A DNA stretch of 64,000 bases from Fasciola hepatica (Eukaryota; Platyhelminthes; Trematoda; Plagiorchiida; Fasciolidae), in assembly GCA_948099385.1 (NCBI GenBank), contig CANUEZ040000031.1, forward strand, positions 2,659,001 to 2,723,000, given 5' to 3'. Position 1 is the stretch's first letter, and every line of letters begins with the position of its first letter. The translations under genes were made by a program, and so were the position numbers. Under the pieces are notes generated by a model. It made no database searches. It saw only the letters and a list, made by a program, of their open reading frames with translations, and was not told where the DNA came from. Below, in pieces: positions 21,561 to 33,865 of the stretch.

Positions 21561-24500
21561 ATTATGTACTGTTCTGTAAAGCTGTTCTCTAGAGAATGTG
21601 GTACAAATAGACGCGTAGCCGTTTCAACGTGAATTATTATCATAAAACGTGTTCAGTGGCAAATGCGTTTAGCGTGACGGCACTCTTTAAGCCAGACTGT
21701 TATTGGTAATGTTTTTGTTACTAATATCGGTCCGAAGTTTCACTAAAAGACTTAAAATACCATTACATACATTACGTAGCTAGCTGCCAGATTTGTTATC
21801 ACGTAGTGATGTTTTGAAAGTGTAAACGAACCTTGATTCGGTGTGCCACTGACAGATGTAAATCACTACGCGGTCTTGAATATTGGTATATCTTGTATAA
21901 CATACTGCACTGATTCTTGTGGGTGTGATTTTATACTGGAAAGTTACTTGACAGAGGTCAAAAATATGGGTTCGCACAAATTGGCCTGGACCATTGCGTT
22001 GCATTGGTAAGTATTCCTACAGCCAACGTAAGTAATCATCCAGTCAAGGAAATAACCACTGAAAAATGCAGATGGCTGAATTGAAAGACGAGCCAAGAAG
22101 GAAAAGAAATTTAAGGATGCCTGCTAATGAATTTCTTTTGCGACTGAACGTAAGCTTCCCTTCCATCGATAGGATATCCCGACAAAAGCATGATGTAACC
22201 TTCGTATAAGTTATTTTGGCTATGTTGTTGGTAATTTGGAACAGGTGGTGTTCAGTTGGTCCTCAGCGCGGGATCTGTAACGTGACTTCCTGGAATCCAT
22301 TCCGCCTACTATCGGGCACTTCCGGATTCCACAAGCTTTATCAACCGCCTACCCTTTCCGGAAGTATTGTACGTTCTCCTGCAATGGAAAATGAAATGGA
22401 GTACCACAGATGTAGTCGCATTTGAATCGTATGGAGAGTGCGAAGACGAAGATTCCATTTTTAGAATCAAACAGTGATTCTTTTAAAAGTAATTGGTCGG
22501 GTAACACGGCTAACCTTCAGAACGAGGACACGTGGTTCCAGGTATGAAACCGATGGTGTGCTACGAGTAAATTTTGTCCTGCTATCCAGATACAGTGCCA
22601 TACTTCTCTTTTCGAAATGAAGTATTGTTATTTTTACTTTTGCTTGATAACGATATGATCAACCGACTCAGGACCTGACTTCTATCACCACTGCGTCGAT
22701 GGCACATGTATTATCGGCTTAAATAAAGACAGAAAAGCACTATTCGTCTGACTTATCAATGTTGACCAAAAAGTCAAACTGACCTATGGCGAACTGGAAA
22801 ACGCTCTATTCACAGGTTTTTATCACCCTTCAGAAGAATGGCTCAGGAATTGGGTCTATTGGGAAAGCATGTGTTCTGATGGATTTCTAATCTCAGGAAG
22901 TGTATGCTTAAAAATTATAAGCAAATTCCCAAATGTGAACTGTTTCACAAAATACCTAAAATAAGCACAGCATGAACATCAACCTTTTGCTCCGAACTAC
23001 AGGTCACTACTTCGCTGTCCAATAGGTAGCTGAGTCAGTCTCTAACAGTTCCATAAAAAGTCCAACTATTTAGAGGCCACTGAATACCCAGAAGTTGAAA
23101 GAGTTCTATTCATGGGTGTCAACTTCAGCCCACTACCTAGTCAGCGATTGCAAGAGGTCATTAACAGCAGCCACTGTGACTATCATGCTACGGATTCTTT
23201 CATCGTTTTCACAAATACTTGAGAGCCAAGATTGCTAGTGGAAGAGCCGTTGCGTCCCTATGCAAACATAAATGTGTCTATTTTTGTCTAATCTCATAAA
23301 TGAGGCAGAACAGAAACATGCAAAATTGATGCATTGGCGGGGCTGATAACAGTCAACAGGACGTAACCAATCCGATGACAACCAAAACTTGCTTACTTTT
23401 GCCTGGACCGAGCGCAGTAGTTGAAGTTAAAAAACGCGTTGACGGTGTAGTATTTTACATGCAAAAACATTCACAAATACTCTGCATTGTGCAGAAGGTA
23501 CCAGCTCAGTTGTAGCTACATGATACAAGGAGTAGGTTGTGCAATCTCGCAATTCTCTAAAATCTTTTCAAAATTATCTAGGAAGACCTTACAAATAGCA
23601 ACCGCTTCCTGCTGGCGATACCGCTAAAACAAAGGACGTAATCCTTCGAACAAACCGTTGACGGATTAGTTGCTATCCTACTCCTCACTCCGGACGATGA
23701 TGGTGCACGTATCAAGTGGTTAACCAAATAGCCCAGGTTCAAACACGGTTAATACGGGAGTGCAAATTCATTAACGAATTTTTCAAAGTGCAAGCTTCAT
23801 TATTAGGACTATAAATTTATCATGCGGAGACCCAACTGACTTTGGGCATGGTGTGAGTAGAAGACCTTTTGATTTTACCACCGTGAAAAACTACGACGTG
23901 GCTGGCTCAGGGTGCAACGGAAAAGCACTAAAAGCGACAAGTCGATCAGATTAGAACTTTTGAACAAAATCCATGCTTCTATTACCCTCACGGCTAGTTC
24001 TTTCTTGGGAGTGTTTCTGCGCCATTTTCTTTACGAACTGAATCAAACAGTGAAATTTCACCACGGTTGACTTTTAACTGGTATGAATACCTTCTATCGC
24101 CATTCACCCTCGTATACCTGAACCTCTGCGTCGGACTTACACGTGTGATTTGCAAGCAATCACGCATATTGTTTCGCTCTCACCAACTCTAACCTAAGGA
24201 ATGGTTTGTTTTGCTTTTCTCTAATACTAATGAATATTCACATAAGGAACCGTACTTCAGTACAATACGGCTTTTGTCATCCTGGAGATTGTCGTACGCG
24301 TGACTCAAACGATAACTCATTAATTGGTTACACGAGGTAAAAATCAGTCAGAAAACTATATTGAAAATCGATTTGTTCTTCAGAAAAATTGTAGTATTTA
24401 CTTTCTTTGTTCCTTACAAGACTAAGTTCAACATCTCAGGAGGAGGGTAGCGGCCCATGAAATCCTGCCATGTGGGGAAGTGACCGGTGGTGGCTAGAAA

Positions 24501-26663
24501 CGCATCCAGATCATTTCTATGCAAAATTTAGAATGACAGTCGATTGGCACTCCCATTGAAAACAATGGTATTTATAACCCGACCAGCACAGTATGGCAAA
24601 TTCAAAACCACCCCTACAACATTACCAACTGATGATCCAAATCATTCTTAGAATGTGAAAAAATTACTCCATTTTTTTGATTTTCACCATACGTGATTCC
24701 CAGCTTGGTGAATGGCAAATTGTAAACTGTACTTGACTCCTTTAGAGGTCCTGTTGTATCGGTTGATTTTCAAGATCGAGCAGCAACTCCAGTTGCTATA
24801 AGGACAACCCGCCGCGGACACGTTTGTTTATCTAGTACAGTATTTAAAAACAAAACGTAATTGCGACGTTCACAATATGTTCCACTATACGTAAGTGTAT
24901 GATCACTTCACTGCTGACAGACTTCATAGTTCTATCACTAAGTTACACGTGATATGCTTACTGTGGTCTGTGTTGTGGGCCACGTTTTTATCAACTCCAA
25001 AAGTTGCTAGTTTGGATACAGCAAATATCAAAAACATGTGACTTTCGATAGTTCAGTAGTTGAAATTGAATGGATTGAGATAACTTCACTATGACATCCG
25101 TTCCATTGATAAAGTTGTGTCGTATTCATTCCGACGAATGTGAACGAAGCGTGTGAGAACGGGAAACAAAGAAACATCAATTTTGAATAAGCTGTTTATT
25201 CGAGAACCGACATAAACCCAGAGGTACAAAATAGTATCTATTGTTGATATCTCTGAAAAAAATCGTGTAACACATTACCGGATGCCAGTGAATACAATAC
25301 CGTGAAGTCTACTCTATATATGACTCATGCTATTAGTCACATGAACGAAATAGCCGAAATATGAACGAAGTCTGAAATTCTCGGTGAACATTTCTACGAA
25401 GTACATTCAGTGACGGACGAGAAACTATATCCTTATTTACGACAACACTTACTCATGGATAATTCGTCAAACAACTACGATCAAAAAGAAAGCACTCAGA
25501 AAATCCATCACTCAATGCAGTTTAGAAGTATTTTCGTAAAAATGACAACGTTATCCTGGTATCGTCATTAAGGATTCTCATTTCATTAGTGATTTATCCT
25601 TTCCGCTTGAATGAAATGACGCAAATCTTGTGACGGATTGTCTCACACGGATGTTTTCAAATAACTGACTTGTGCTCTTTTGATTTTTCAACTGATACCT
25701 CATGCTCACAGTCATTTCAAATTATTTTGTCCTCAGAAATTGTGAAAACAGTTTGTACTACATTACCGAAAACCAAGAAAGTGTGCTATTCGGAAGTCAT
25801 CTCAAACAGTAAAATCTTGACTTAGTACAATGAGCAAATTTTGATTATGTTATCGTGAGTTAGAGCAAGACAGGCTGAAAGTTATTCTGACTAGACAGCC
25901 ATGAATATCAAATCTGAGCAGCTTGAAGTAGGTAAAATAATCAGCATTTATTTTCAGTCCTATGCCCATTGGTGCACCGATGAAGTGGTAAATAAGGAAA
26001 GCCACCCTGTCTGAATAGTTTTATTTCGAATGCTTGATATCGTCCATTTTATTTCGTGGAGGCTTGGGTGATTGCAGTAGAAGCTAAATCACTCACGACT
26101 CTCTTGATCAATACTTTGATTCACAACCGGAGCATTCTACTTGTTCCTTACAATGAAATACCAGTGATTTCTTGATTTGAACAATAAAAGAAGACGAATA
26201 AAGTACGTGACATGTTTTCACTTCCACGATCTGGAAGCTGCTTTGAGCAATATTGCTGTTCACGTCCGAAATTTCCTTCAATAGCAGTGAGTTATAAGCA
26301 AATTGGAACAACTAAAATGTGCTCAAAAAGTTAGAAGCTAATGAATGCTAGCTTATTACTTTTTTCTACTTTGAATAACCAAATAATGTCAACTGAATTC
26401 CGCAGACTAATTCCATACTACGGAATACGAAAAGCTCATTCGATATAAGCTGGTTTGTAGTAGTTGGCCAGAAAAACAAAATGGGTTAGCGCCGAATAAA
26501 TAACGTATAAATATGACAAAAATAATCAAAAGACAAACTGACTCCAGCTAGACGGCTACCGAAGAAAATTACACCAAGGCTGTGGTAATATCAATAATAG
26601 CATTAGTATTAGTAGCAATGGTAGCACAACTAACCGTCCCTAACTGCTCCGCTGGTTACTTTT
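21561..26663. other. Longest gene desert of the window
   Basis: Between 22426 and 26107 no open frame of 60 codons or more exists on either strand. A tRNA-like string with AGTGGTTAAC and AGGTTCAAAC near 23700-23755 could be a worn SINE head but is too degraded to call. Confidence 0.55.
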
Positions 26664-26905
26664 ATGTTTGTGTGTATTTGTAACGTCACTCATGTAGGCC
26701 GGACGAGAAAAAACAGTGCTTCCATGAGAATCGGTAACAATACTTGGGGTTCCAAAGGAACCGCATTAGGGCTCCAAAACGTTGAATGCTTCGCAGTGGA
26801 CGTCACTGAACAACTTTTCTGCTACAACCATCGATGCATTCATGAAGTACACGCTGCTTTGTTTTAAAATTACTCGCGTGTTCTTGAAGATGTTTGACAA
26901 ACACG
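26664..26905 (+). pseudogene. Possible GIY-YIG scrap of a PLE
   Basis: The frame at 26664-26867 reads VTHVGRTRKN and then MRIGNNTWGSKG, which lines up with the YIG-like strand, the Arg helix and the following W..KG spacing in PLE nucleases (compare ATYIGRT in PLE2). A later piece in a second frame (KITRVFLKM, about 26862) falls where PLE domains have their final helix. No RT remnant was seen upstream. The match is short and could be chance. Confidence 0.25.
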
Positions 26906-29900
26906 GAAAGTCTATTGAAACGACATCGAAAGGTCGAATTCGTGACAAAGGGTTTTCCCCTGGGTCAGATGATGAACCGTGGAATAATACTGTTTTTTGA
27001 CACATGGAAATAAAACAACGGTACTTTCAAATAAACAGAACCTGGCCTCCGTTTGCTTGACTTAAATTCGAGGCTCCTTCCTCTCTTTCTAGTAAAGTAA
27101 GATTCAGAGGATGATGCCTGTTTCTCGTAGTTTGAATAACTAAAACTGCATCCAATAGATCCGTATTTCAGAGCATCCACCTGGGACAACCACCGAACAG
27201 TTGGACACAAGACGTTATTATGTTAGTCTATTCTCAATTGTACGGGGTTGGGCATGTGCCTATTTTTCATAATGGTATGATCCGGAGCTTATATAAAACG
27301 TTTATGTTCCAACCCGTAAATAGTCTCAGAATGAATAACGTCAATGCTAGTCTTTAGGTGACGTGATACCTTTCAAATTTTCGTCCGCGAGTACTATGCC
27401 ATCAGCACATACAGTATGAAGCTGAAGCTATAGGATGGGATGGCGCGCGGTTTAACCAAACATCCAGCGGGTGGCATGAAGTTATTCTAGGTACATAATA
27501 AGTCGGAGGTGAGATCATTTCGAAGTACCCTCTCCACTTTTCTTGGGCTAAGCGGAGCCTTCTCAGTACTTTTTAGTTGCTTTGACACACTGCCCTTGAA
27601 TTCAAACTCAACCGATATGCGGAACTTGTAACCCCGAAGATAGTTCATTTCAGCTGCCTGTTCTCCACCACGAACCAAGATAAGACATCAAATTAGTTAC
27701 CACTATCGATTTAATACATCCCCTTGATTGAGTGGACCAAATCAAAAAGGTTAATTCTGTATCCACAATTTTACTTCCACGTTTTCATTCATCTTCTCAC
27801 CTGTGTTTCGTTTTTTAGCACTATCTCGATTTCTTGTTTCCTGTCCTCTCTCTTGCTCCTTGTTTCCCATGACTTGAAAAGTGCGTTTTACCTTGTCATT
27901 GTCTTGTGTAAAACACTGAACTTGACTGATCCTCACTCGACGTCCACTGCATATAACTGCGTCCCCCTCTGCTCACAGTATGACTTTGTATAAAGTTTCA
28001 CCAGCGTGTGCTTACCGTCCAATATGAGTGGTAATTCGTAGTTCCGTGGTCCATCCATTTGTTGGGATCAGGTTGCTTATAAATTGATTTATTGATCTAC
28101 CTGTACTTCATTGACTCCCCTAATTTGCAAGGTGGCTTTAGCAATGCCGCAGGTAACAATCGAGTACCATCTATTTTGGTCTATACATATGGAAATCGTG
28201 TTCAGCAGAGTTTGCAAAATCTTATTTTCTGTCCCGCTGACCAATTATTTATCGAAATATATTTACACATATATGTCTGTGCCCTATTATAACATTAGAA
28301 AAATAGGCTGTGAGTGAGTATACGATTATGAAAGAAAAAGTACCACATTTTTCACCCGTTTGGGGCCACGTAAGGGTCTCCTTAAGATAATCCGGGATGC
28401 GATTTTTCAGGTGTTGACAGATGTGAACATTTCGCACTATGTTTGCTTGGGATGTAGTAAAGTTGCATTAAATAACCTGGAACTGCAGATCAATTTTATC
28501 TCAATGCAGAAGAAAGCCTGTTCTGGTATTTAATATTGGAAAAAGTTGTTGTCCTTGAGTCTTTTCAGTCTGTCAGTTACATGGTTGGTCACGTGTTCAT
28601 TGCTGCCCCTTATGATAATTGTATCATCCACCTTTCAGTATTACGATTGCCTCGTCCAGCTACCGTCTTCCTCACGACTGAGGCCTAATAGGTCTGCTGG
28701 TTCACTGGTCGATAGTGCTGCTCTGTGAATCCTCCCGATGTGTAAAGGTAAAATATATGAGGATCATGCTGCGGAGTCAATTTTTGCACAATGGTAATTG
28801 TCTGATTGTTTGTAACATGCCGGCCAATCATCTGGACATAACTAATGATAACTGTAATTTTGTTTTATTTATATACTATCGAATTTTTCCCACTGAGCAC
28901 ATTTGGAGAAAACAGATTGGCGAACAAGCTCATTTTCGGTGGCTCATATTCACTCCAATACACCGTAACGCATGACAACAAATTGGGGGACTGGACGAAT
29001 TAGGCAAAAGGATGGAAGTGATAAAGATTATTGGTGGTAAAATAGGACAGGAAACCGTTGTAATCCAGGATCAGCTCAATACCGGATGTGGATTGGGTCT
29101 CACGTGTTATGTCCGTTTTCGACTGATCTATGAGTCATAAACTATCGCTTGACTCACAATTGCCTTCTCTTTTGTTTATTCTTATTTATTTAATTTTACA
29201 AAATATTAGTAACAGTCTGCTGAATGTTATATATACAGGGTAAATTTTATTTAAAAAAACAGTGAGCCAACCTAAACAGGAAGGATAGCTTACAAAGTCT
29301 ATTCTCGGAAAGAGAAACTCATGGGAAAGTGGAAAATCAGAAGGCTGCTTTTGATATTCCGAAAATGTTTCAATGGTGGCCAAGAATGATCATTTGAATA
29401 AGGCTGTCTGTTAGGCGTTTGAAAATACCTGACAATAATAACTCTTTGGTTGTGCGTAGGATTTCCGAGAACAAACCAATCGAGGATTGTGCAAATAATT
29501 CACTTCAAAAAGGAATCTGACTTATTACATGTAAAAGCGTGCGCGAAACGAAACGGTCGAACAGGGAGACGGAGATTGTGACGCTCACATCACGTGCAGT
29601 TGTGGTTCATTAGTATATGCATTGCTGACGTGTATTGTTATCTAGTATATTATATAACCAGAACGAACATCTCGCACAAAGGGTGATATTTACTAGAGTC
29701 GTGTCAGGTGATCTGGTAAACTTCAGGAGAGAAAAAGAATAACAAACTCAAATACACAGAAGCGACAAAACTAGGGGATAAATGAAGAAATCCTACTGAA
29801 GTCTACAGCGTAACAATTTACGTGCCGTTATGCAAAAGGGACACGCAAGAAGTCATCGAATTAATGCTTGTGACTGGATGTTAATTTCTCAGGCATTTAT

Positions 29901-31219
29901 GGTGTCCAAGTACAAGATCAGGGAAACAACACCGGGAGGTCATGTAGCATGGAAGTGCACTAAGCACGAAAATAGGGTGTAATGGATGAGTGAAGGCATG
30001 GTTCATGAGTAACTGTGCAAGATAAAGTATGGTTAACATAAGAAAGGACGGATTGGGATCGAGAAACCTTTCCTAAAAAGCAAATTCATAACTATCCCTT
30101 TCACGCACGACTACCCATAACAATATTGCTCCTGGTCGCTTATTCCTGCTACCCCATATGAATTGGGGCCAGGTAAAACATTTTTCATTCTTCGCGCATA
30201 TAGTTAGTCACGTTATTTTCCACTGTCGGATTTTGCTTTCGACTTTCAACTCCATTTCGTACACTGCATCCATCAAAAAAGCGAACCCTCTACGGTCCAG
30301 CAACGCAGGAGCTCTGAATTGTTTTTATGTTCAGCATAAATTCAAAAAAATACCTACTGGTCCAAACAAAATTAAATTAGCCTTGTTCTTTTTAGTGGTT
30401 ACTAGGTTACTTAACCGATTATTCCCTAAAATAGTTGAAGTGGTTGACACCAATAGCACCTTACTACTTGATTGGTTACCATTCTTTTGGAAATGTGACA
30501 TTGTTACTGATCGATGCTTAGGATTTGAAAAAGGCCGACGTCTGAGAAAGTTTTATCAACATGATAGGCATTAGGGACGGAGAAATGTACACTGGTTTAC
30601 CTTAGGTATCACGTTAGACGAGTCCGACACATGCAAACATGTCTTTCTTAGGTAGACCAAACATGCACCCTACTTCTACCGAACAGTCATCAAATAATGA
30701 TTGTGTTCCATTGTTGTTGTTAGTTACTGGAAGAAAGTAAGGGAGGTATAAAACGCTAGTTTTATGATTACTGACTTCTGTGTCACACTGATAGGCCAAA
30801 TGGGTTGACCTAGTAAGACGTAACTCCCAGGATGTGCCGTGTCCTATAGTGGATGTAGTCCCCAGTGGCTGGTCCATTGAGATGCTGGATTCTTGCAAAA
30901 ATTAGGCTTTCACTCTACTGGAAGGCAATTGTAGACTGTCGGGTCAGTTGCTGCTGGCGGCCGCAAATTAACCTTTTCAAATCCTGGTATAAATCCTGCA
31001 CCCTTTCCTGTACATAGAGTTTCCTAAAATGCTAGTGATGTTTCAAACGTGGAACCTCATTTTGAGTGAACTGTTGAAAATAGGATCGATGCAATGCATG
31101 CGGATATCATGGCATTACGGCTTTCATAAAATTGTGAACTACCAACGAAGTAACCATCATCACTGACTTAGAAAACTCGTGGTAATTGATTATTTTACTT
31201 ACTGGAACTATTCTATTAG
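26906..31219. other. No supportable gene
   Basis: The longest frame is 138 codons (30158-30574, plus), with mixed hydrophobic and basic stretches and no recognised motif. The rest is AT-rich. Confidence 0.5.
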
Positions 31220-31332
31220 GTACGCTTCTCAAAGACATGTTTTCATCGGGATCTGCCCCATTTGCCGATCTCAAAGTATTTGTGTTCACTATGGGATTCG
31301 TCGATTTTGGTGTTCAAGTTCATCGCTTGGAG
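31220..31332 (+). CDS. Candidate exon, unrecognised product
   Basis: An open block of 113 nt is preceded by a pyrimidine-rich tract ending TCTATTAG and followed by GAG then GTAAGA, a good donor. The 37 complete codons encode a stretch with GSAPFADLKVFVFTMGFVDF. The first two bases complete a codon from an earlier exon, and the block ends on a codon boundary. I do not recognise the protein. Overlapping frames are also open and strings like GTAAGA recur by chance, so this is a lead and not a gene call. It cannot join directly to the candidate at 33512 because the phases differ. Confidence 0.22.
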
Positions 31333-33511
31333 GTAAGATCGAGTTATCTGAACGACTGTTACATATTTTGCTAGGAAAAATATTTTTTGCGTTCGATAAT
31401 GGTACCATGAAATGAACAGTTTTGTTCACCGGTGTGACTTGGGTTCAGCGGAAAATGTGGGACCTCCGACAAACAACAGCCATCAAATTAAGGAAACATA
31501 AATAAAACACTAGAAGAACCAACATTTTTACTGCTGTGCATATTGCATGCACATAAAAACGGTTTTTACTTTGCCAGCACCGATTTCGGAATCTTTGGAG
31601 CTCTCACGATTCAACGCAAGGCATGGTAGTACACAACATCTTTGACAGAGGCACTCCGTTTTCCTGTCTCTTAGGCTATTTAATGTGTAAACTTTTGGAC
31701 AGTTCAAAGTTTACTCGGTCAAACAGCGGATTATCGTACTCTCAGTATTCCCGAGTAATCTGGAAGGGGTTCGAAGCTGTTCAATAAACACGTGAAAGAT
31801 GCAAGTATTGCTTTTTATCTTCTCACTGGTGTACTTAGGGAATGTGGGTTTGTGTTTTAATGGAACACAGATCAGTACAATAGGAATACGCAGTGTCGAA
31901 AGAAATTATGAAACGGTTTGGTGAATCTGATTTGTATTCATTAAGTTCCTCAGTGCGAATTGGTTGAGTACCAACTAGTACAGATCTGTCTTATTCGATT
32001 TTCAGGCAAAGGACAGGTACACTCTTGTTCTCATTCCTCGAACTAAACGGGAAACCTTATTCTGAATGAAAAGCGATGAATCTTCTTGGACATTCCGGCC
32101 CTTCTGCATTAACTCCCTAATTTATAAACTGCTTTCAGAAATGATGACGTCTTACTTACGTAGATGCGCATGACAAGCTGCACTTTTGAATGATGCAAGT
32201 CACGATGTATTTACACGTAACTAAATCAGCGGGTTTATTCACTTGGGATTTCCGCGTTGTGTCTTAAAGGAGAAATCAGTTTGTTTGGAATTTTCAGCCT
32301 TGTAAAACCCCATCTTTTTATGATTACGCAATATCCGGTTGTCCTGACGAATGCTTTATGAGTCGTTGTTTGGAGATCCCAAGTAATCATACTCCAAAGC
32401 AATTCACTAATCGTTTCGACCTTGTGAGCCCGGATCGTATGACTTGTTATGAATAAAGCTCAAGACCGCACGAAGCTTTACTTCTTTTGTAATCAGTCAT
32501 TTAGTCGTAGTCCGATGAAATTCAGATCAGTGACCAAAAATCAGTCTGGCGGACGTTCTGTCAATATAATCGGCCCGATAGGCACGAACCTCTTTGTATG
32601 TACGAATTCCACTTTTACTTCAAATGCCCTGTTACTGATTATTGCAAATATACTGCCGTTTGGCGTGTCTTGTCGCCGTGTTTTGGTGGGTCATTGCAGG
32701 GTGGAACTATGTAAGTTGTTTGCCAAGGTCAGGTGCCCAGGTAGTGCAATGAAATCACAGAATAGAATGCGAAGTGCACAACGGTCATCTACAAAACCAG
32801 AAGCAAGGCTGTTTCAAATGACAGTAGTCAGTGATGTCCATTGACAGACCCTTCCTTTTCTTGTCTACGTCGCGAAAATTTGCTGCGGAGTTTTTTTTTC
32901 TGGATCACTCTCGTACTGGAGCTGGTATTTTATTCTGCAGAGAGCACAGATTTGTAATCCGTGAGAATCGTACTGAACATAGTTCAAACAAATTTAACTT
33001 AAATTTTCAAAATTATTGCAGGAAAGGCGGGTCTCATTTTTTATCTTTCTATTCTTGAGAACAGAAAATAACATCCAGAAGGTGATGCCTAAATATATTC
33101 TGATTTATATTCAGTTTTGTCTACAACACAAATCAACAGTGGGAAAGTTTATGTAAATTTTTATTGCAAGAAACGAATCCCAATAATTGAGAAGATATCT
33201 TGCGATAATTACACATTACTTTCAAATGCGAATTATGGCGTGCAGTCGAAAATAACCAGTAGCAAATAGTTGAACTGCTTACCATCCATGAGAAGTTACG
33301 GGTAACAATGGGGGTAACAAAGAAAGGATATAAACCATTGTTTTATATAATACGGCAGGAATTATTTGGAAGATCAGTGAAAGATGGACAAAGAACATAG
33401 TCATTTTCTCGCGCATTCTCACTTGTTCGATCCCACTCTTGTCCGCCTTCTTCATTTGTGTTCCACACACGAATTAGAAATCATAACGTTGTGTTCACAT
33501 TTTGTGTCCAG
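31333..33511. other. No gene seen; intron-like
   Basis: A 131-codon plus-strand frame (32449-32844) has no recognised motif. If the flanking candidate exons belong to one gene, at least one more exon must lie here to reconcile their phases; I could not identify it. Confidence 0.35.
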
Positions 33512-33575
33512 TTTTGAGTTCTAACGAAGAACTAACATACATCATGGAAATGAAGAGTGGATTACAACTTTTCAG
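33512..33575 (+). CDS. Candidate exon, unrecognised product
   Basis: An open 64-nt block follows an acceptor tract ending TTTTGTGTCCAG and precedes GTCACT, a weak donor. It ends two bases into a codon (AG). The next candidate, at 33738, begins with the missing third base, so the two join in frame across a 162-bp intron. The encoded peptide includes LSSNEELTYIMEMKSGLQLF. I recognise no family. Confidence 0.25.
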
Positions 33576-33737
33576 GTCACTAGTGTATTCCGTGTCTCCA
33601 TCAAAACTAGACTCACCACTGATTTACCATGTGATTAGGAAAACTCAAATAAGGCAAACAGCATATCGGGACAACTGTAAAGCAAGGTCAACTCAGGAAT
33701 GTCTTATTATTTGAGTTATTTGTTTGTTTGTGTTCAG

Positions 33738-33865
33738 CAATACGCCTAGATATCAGACCGAAAGTTCGATCGATAGATTCACTTTTTGCGACGTCCCGGC
33801 TATGTTTCATCTTGTTCGTGGCCAACGTATAGGTGAAACGATACCAATGGCAATAAACACGCGTG
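33738..33865 (+). CDS. Candidate exon, unrecognised product
   Basis: An open 128-nt block lies between a strong acceptor (a run ending TTTGTGTTCAG) and a good donor (GTG then GTAAGA). It joins in frame to 33512-33575. The peptide contains RFTFCDVPAMFHLVRGQR and IGETIPMAINTR and reads like ordinary globular protein. It ends one base into a codon, so another exon should follow; I could not place it. There is no homology I recognise. Confidence 0.28.

Noticed and set aside
23690..23760. tRNA-like string (AGTGGTTAAC and AGGTTCAAAC)
   Set aside because: Box matches are weak, and no head stem or body could be recognised.
24621..24665. CTGATGA followed by GAAA on the plus strand
   Set aside because: The bases between them do not form stem II, and stem I does not pair.
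30158..30574. 138-codon plus-strand frame
   Set aside because: Chance-level length, no motif and no regulatory context.
32449..32844. 131-codon plus-strand frame considered as an exon
   Set aside because: The splice-like borders I tried did not agree in phase with the neighbouring candidates.
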